DNA of 64,000 bases, from assembly GCA_963816535.1 (NCBI GenBank), contig CAWFKW010000003.1, positions 496,001 to 560,000 of the forward strand, read 5' to 3'. Source of the DNA: CAWFKW01 sp963816535 (GTDB lineage Bacteria > Bacteroidota > Ignavibacteria > Tepidaquicellales > OLB5). The notes under the pieces are model-generated. The model saw only the letters and a list, made by a program, of their open reading frames with translations. It was not told the origin of the DNA and did no database searches. This document shows positions 61,644-64,000 of the stretch, one piece after another. The position numbers were made by a program, and so were the translations under genes. The stretch's first letter is position 1; every line of letters starts with the position of its first letter.

Positions 61644-63746
61644 TTAGTATGCGAGCATATCCTCCGAGGCTTTTAATATCCAGCTATCCTGGGGAAGCGC
61701 GGCGCTTTCCAGATTCGGATGGAACGGAATATGAATGTGCAATCCCGCAACCCGCTTAACAGGCGCGTCAAGATACTCGAAAGCTCTTTCCGCTATCTCT
61801 GAGGCTATCTCGCCACCGAAGCCCATGAACTTGGTATCTTCGTGGAACACAATCACCTTCCCGGTTTTTTTAACCGAATTAATTATCGTGTCAATATCCA
61901 GAGGAACAATAGTCCTCACGTCCACAACTTCGATGCTGTGCCCTTTCTTCTCGAGTTCCCTTGCGGCTTTCAACGACTTTTCAACCATTGCGCCGTAGGT
62001 TACAATGGTCAGATCTGTTCCTTCGCGCTTAACGGCAGCTTTGCCAAACGGCAGGTAATAATTCGAATCCGGTTCAGGCGATTTGGAATATCCCTGCCTG
62101 TATAAGAACTTATGTTCCAAAAACATTACCGGGTCCTTAATCTGGCAGGCGGTCTTAAGCAGTCCTTTCGCGTCAGCCGCATTTGAGGGATATGCAATAT
62201 ACAACCCCGGACATTTTGCAAATATCGCCTCTATGTTCTGTGAATGATAGTGCCCGCCGCCAATATATCCGCCGCACGCAACCCTTACCGTAACAGGACA
62301 TTCAAACTGCCCGTTAGAACGGTAGCGGTACATTACAAGTTCATCGCGGATCTGCATCATTGCGGGGAAGATATAATCAGCAAACTGGATTTCTACAACC
62401 GGCTTTAACCCGGTTAATGCAGCGCCAACCGCTGTTCCCATTATAGAAGCTTCAGCAAGCGGCGAGTTGAAACACCTTTTTGTTCCGAATTTGGTTGATA
62501 GTCCTTTTGTTGCCGTAAATACCCCGCCTTTGCCGTCCTGAACATCTTCGCCGTAAACAAGCATGTTTGGATTCTTCTCCATTTCCTCATGCAATGCATG
62601 GTTAATTGCATCAACCATTACAATAGGTTCGCCCGCAGGCGGTTCTTCGGCATATTTTATTTTGGTCTGTGTTTCGGGCGGACAGAACAAGTTCTCCTCT
62701 ATGTGTTTTGCATCGGGGGCCGGTTCTGCAAAGGCTTCCTCAGCGGACTTAACCACCAACTCGGCCGTTTCGCGCCTGATGTTCTGAATTTCTTCTTCGG
62801 TTAAAATGCCTCTTTCAACAAACAGTTTTTCGAAACTTGCTATCGGGTCCCTTAACTTATCTTTGGCAATCTCTTCTTTTGACCTGTATTTTTCCTGCGC
62901 ATCGCTGGCCGAGTGTGAACGCAATCTCACAACGTCGGCGTAAATCATCGATGGGCCCTCGCCGCTTCTGGCCAGTCTTACGGCTTCCTTTGCTGTCGCA
63001 TACGATTCCAGGAAGTTTGTTCCGTCAATATGGAAACGGTGTAAACCCTCGAATCCGCCGACAACTTTGAAGACCGAAGCGCCTGCCGTTTGCTGTTCGA
63101 TAGGAACCGATATAGCAAAACGGTTATTCTGGATACAGAAAATTGCGGGCAATTTCGCGCGCGCCGCCCAGTTTATTGCTTCAAAAAACTCGCCTTCTGA
63201 AGTCGAGCCCTCACCGCCGCCAACATAAGATACTTCATCGGTTTCGCGGTAAACGCAGCTTAGCGCCGCTCCGACGGCCTGTAAATATTGAGTACCCGTG
63301 GGCGAGGATGCGGTCGGCATCCTGAGCTCCTTGCTTCCAAGGTGCATAGGCATTTGCCTTCCGCCTGTAAAGCTGTCCGTGGCCCTCCCCATAATATGCC
63401 TGAAAATGTCTTTTGGAGTTATTCCAAGCGCCGTGCCAATCGCATTATCCCTGTAATAGGTAAAGAACCAGTCTTTTCCGCCCTGCATAGCCATAGCGCA
63501 GGCTACCTGTATAGCCTCGTGGCCGGAACCTGAAATAAGAAATGTCGCTTTGCCCTGTTTTATCAATGTATCAATTCTGTCGTCAGTGAACCTCGAAAGA
63601 AGCATTGACTTCCAGGCATGGATCATTTCTTCATTGGAAAGGCCGTGGTTGGCAACAGTTTCCTTCATAAACTCATATTTCTCACCGTTTTTTGAAACGC
63701 CATTCGTGGCTTTCCCCTGCTTTTGATTTGCAGTTTTTTCTGCCAT
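61644..63746 (-). CDS. 2-oxoacid dehydrogenase E1, fused alpha and beta subunits
   Basis: 700 residues. The N-terminal ~350 are E1-alpha: LISGSGHEAIQVACAMAM, GTALGITPKDIF, GSKELRMPTASSPTGTQYLQAVGAAL and the ThDP motif GGGEGSTSEGEF, RLRSHSASDAQEKYRS. The C-terminal ~330 are E1-beta: GEDVQDGKGGVFTATKGL, FNSPLAEASIMGTAVGAAL, EIQFADYIFPAMMQI and VFHEDTKFMGFGGEI. Fused E1 chains of the branched-chain (2-oxoisovalerate) type are known in Bacteroidota. No E2 or E3 lies next to it. Confidence 0.9.
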   Translation of the reverse strand: MAEKTANQKQGKATNGVSKNGEKYEFMKETVANHGLSNEEMIHAWKSMLLSRFTDDRIDTLIKQGKATFLISGSGHEAIQVACAMAMQGGKDWFFTYYRDNAIGTALGITPKDIFRHIMGRATDSFTGGRQMPMHLGSKELRMPTASSPTGTQYLQAVGAALSCVYRETDEVSYVGGGEGSTSEGEFFEAINWAARAKLPAIFCIQNNRFAISVPIEQQTAGASVFKVVGGFEGLHRFHIDGTNFLESYATAKEAVRLARSGEGPSMIYADVVRLRSHSASDAQEKYRSKEEIAKDKLRDPIASFEKLFVERGILTEEEIQNIRRETAELVVKSAEEAFAEPAPDAKHIEENLFCPPETQTKIKYAEEPPAGEPIVMVDAINHALHEEMEKNPNMLVYGEDVQDGKGGVFTATKGLSTKFGTKRCFNSPLAEASIMGTAVGAALTGLKPVVEIQFADYIFPAMMQIRDELVMYRYRSNGQFECPVTVRVACGGYIGGGHYHSQNIEAIFAKCPGLYIAYPSNAADAKGLLKTACQIKDPVMFLEHKFLYRQGYSKSPEPDSNYYLPFGKAAVKREGTDLTIVTYGAMVEKSLKAARELEKKGHSIEVVDVRTIVPLDIDTIINSVKKTGKVIVFHEDTKFMGFGGEIASEIAERAFEYLDAPVKRVAGLHIHIPFHPNLESAALPQDSWILKASEDMLAY

Positions 63747-63888
63747 TAGATTATATTCCTTTTGTGGTTATATATATTATAAATAAATATTTTACAAATT
63801 TAGATGGTTTTGAGCAATTTCCGGTATTAGGACTTTAAATATAGGAATTTTTGATATAGGATAAAAGGAATTTTAGTTTAAAATTATG

Positions 63889-64000
63889 CTATTTTTCGGA
63901 CTTATACTGAACTGTTTTATAATCAGCGAACAGATGTTTCACTTTATTTCGCTGGTATTTGCCCGTAGAGGTTACAGGAATCTCATCTGAAAATACTACA
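63889..64000 (-). CDS. C-terminal end of an AMP-forming acyl/aryl ligase (partial)
   Basis: The frame is open to the right edge and reads VVFSDEIPVTSTGKYQRNKV then KHLFADYKTVQYKSEK and a TAG at 63889. IPVTSTGKYQR fits the A10 motif (PxTxTGKxxR) at the C-terminus of adenylate-forming enzymes, which carries the catalytic lysine. About 95 % of the gene lies outside the window; substrate unknown. Confidence 0.75.
   Translation of the reverse strand, partial: VVFSDEIPVTSTGKYQRNKVKHLFADYKTVQYKSEK

Overview
The window reads as chromosomal DNA from a member of the Ignavibacteria / Bacteroidota-Chlorobi group. Three secreted proteins end in a type IX secretion sorting domain with the NYPNPFNPxTKI signature typical of Ignavibacteria. 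Shine-Dalgarno sequences are present only at some genes. The gene content (LPS export, RadA, HU-SPOR protein, 2-oxoacid:ferredoxin oxidoreductase, fused E1 dehydrogenase) fits a Gram-negative bacterium of that group. The assignment is inferred from protein style; no rRNA is present.

Layout. 1-5.2 kb: end of an arylamine N-acetyltransferase, two T9SS-exported proteins, an ArsR/SRPBCC pair and an unknown secreted protein. 5.3-10.1 kb: a patchwork of small minus-strand accessory genes (oxidoreductase, DHFR-like protein and its truncated duplicate, HAD phosphatase, HicB and HicBA) ending at tRNA-Phe, with an interrupted copy of the tRNA 3' end below it. 10.6-15.2 kb: FecR-domain protein, a second ArsR-SRPBCC-DUF486 operon, DUF4256, YdeI-like and ATP-grasp genes. 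15.6-30.2 kb: TMTC-like membrane TPR protein, a frameshifted membrane protein, aldo/keto reductase, a repeat-filled gap, an RsbU-type phosphatase, methyltransferase, MESH1-like hydrolase, mgtA, DUF971, fbp, radA. 30.6-44.4 kb: an integrated island bounded by 18-bp direct repeats. 44.4-64 kb: housekeeping genes (ispF, lnt, HU and HU-SPOR, LPS export with kdsD, rlmD, korAB, oppD-like ATPase, glmM, fused E1) and the C-terminal end of an AMP-forming ligase.

The island is the most system-like part. A tyrosine recombinase lies at the ispF end with GTAACA direct repeats between it and the core site; similar repeats lie beside the other core site. A second tyrosine recombinase with a zinc-finger HTH partner and an excisionase-like protein lies at the other end. 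Between them is a type III restriction-modification pair, preceded by a possible PD-(D/E)XK-like protein. It is followed by a frameshifted small gene, a zinc ribbon, a CBS-plus-HEPN protein carrying an Rx4H RNase-type motif, a two-winged-helix protein and a possibly RteC-like protein. This is a candidate composite defence island.

Intergenic DNA is unusually rich in short palindromes of several families. Some are inserted into others, and one has a filled and an empty site in the same window. Two ArsR operons carry related operators abutting their start codons, which suggests leaderless, autoregulated transcripts.
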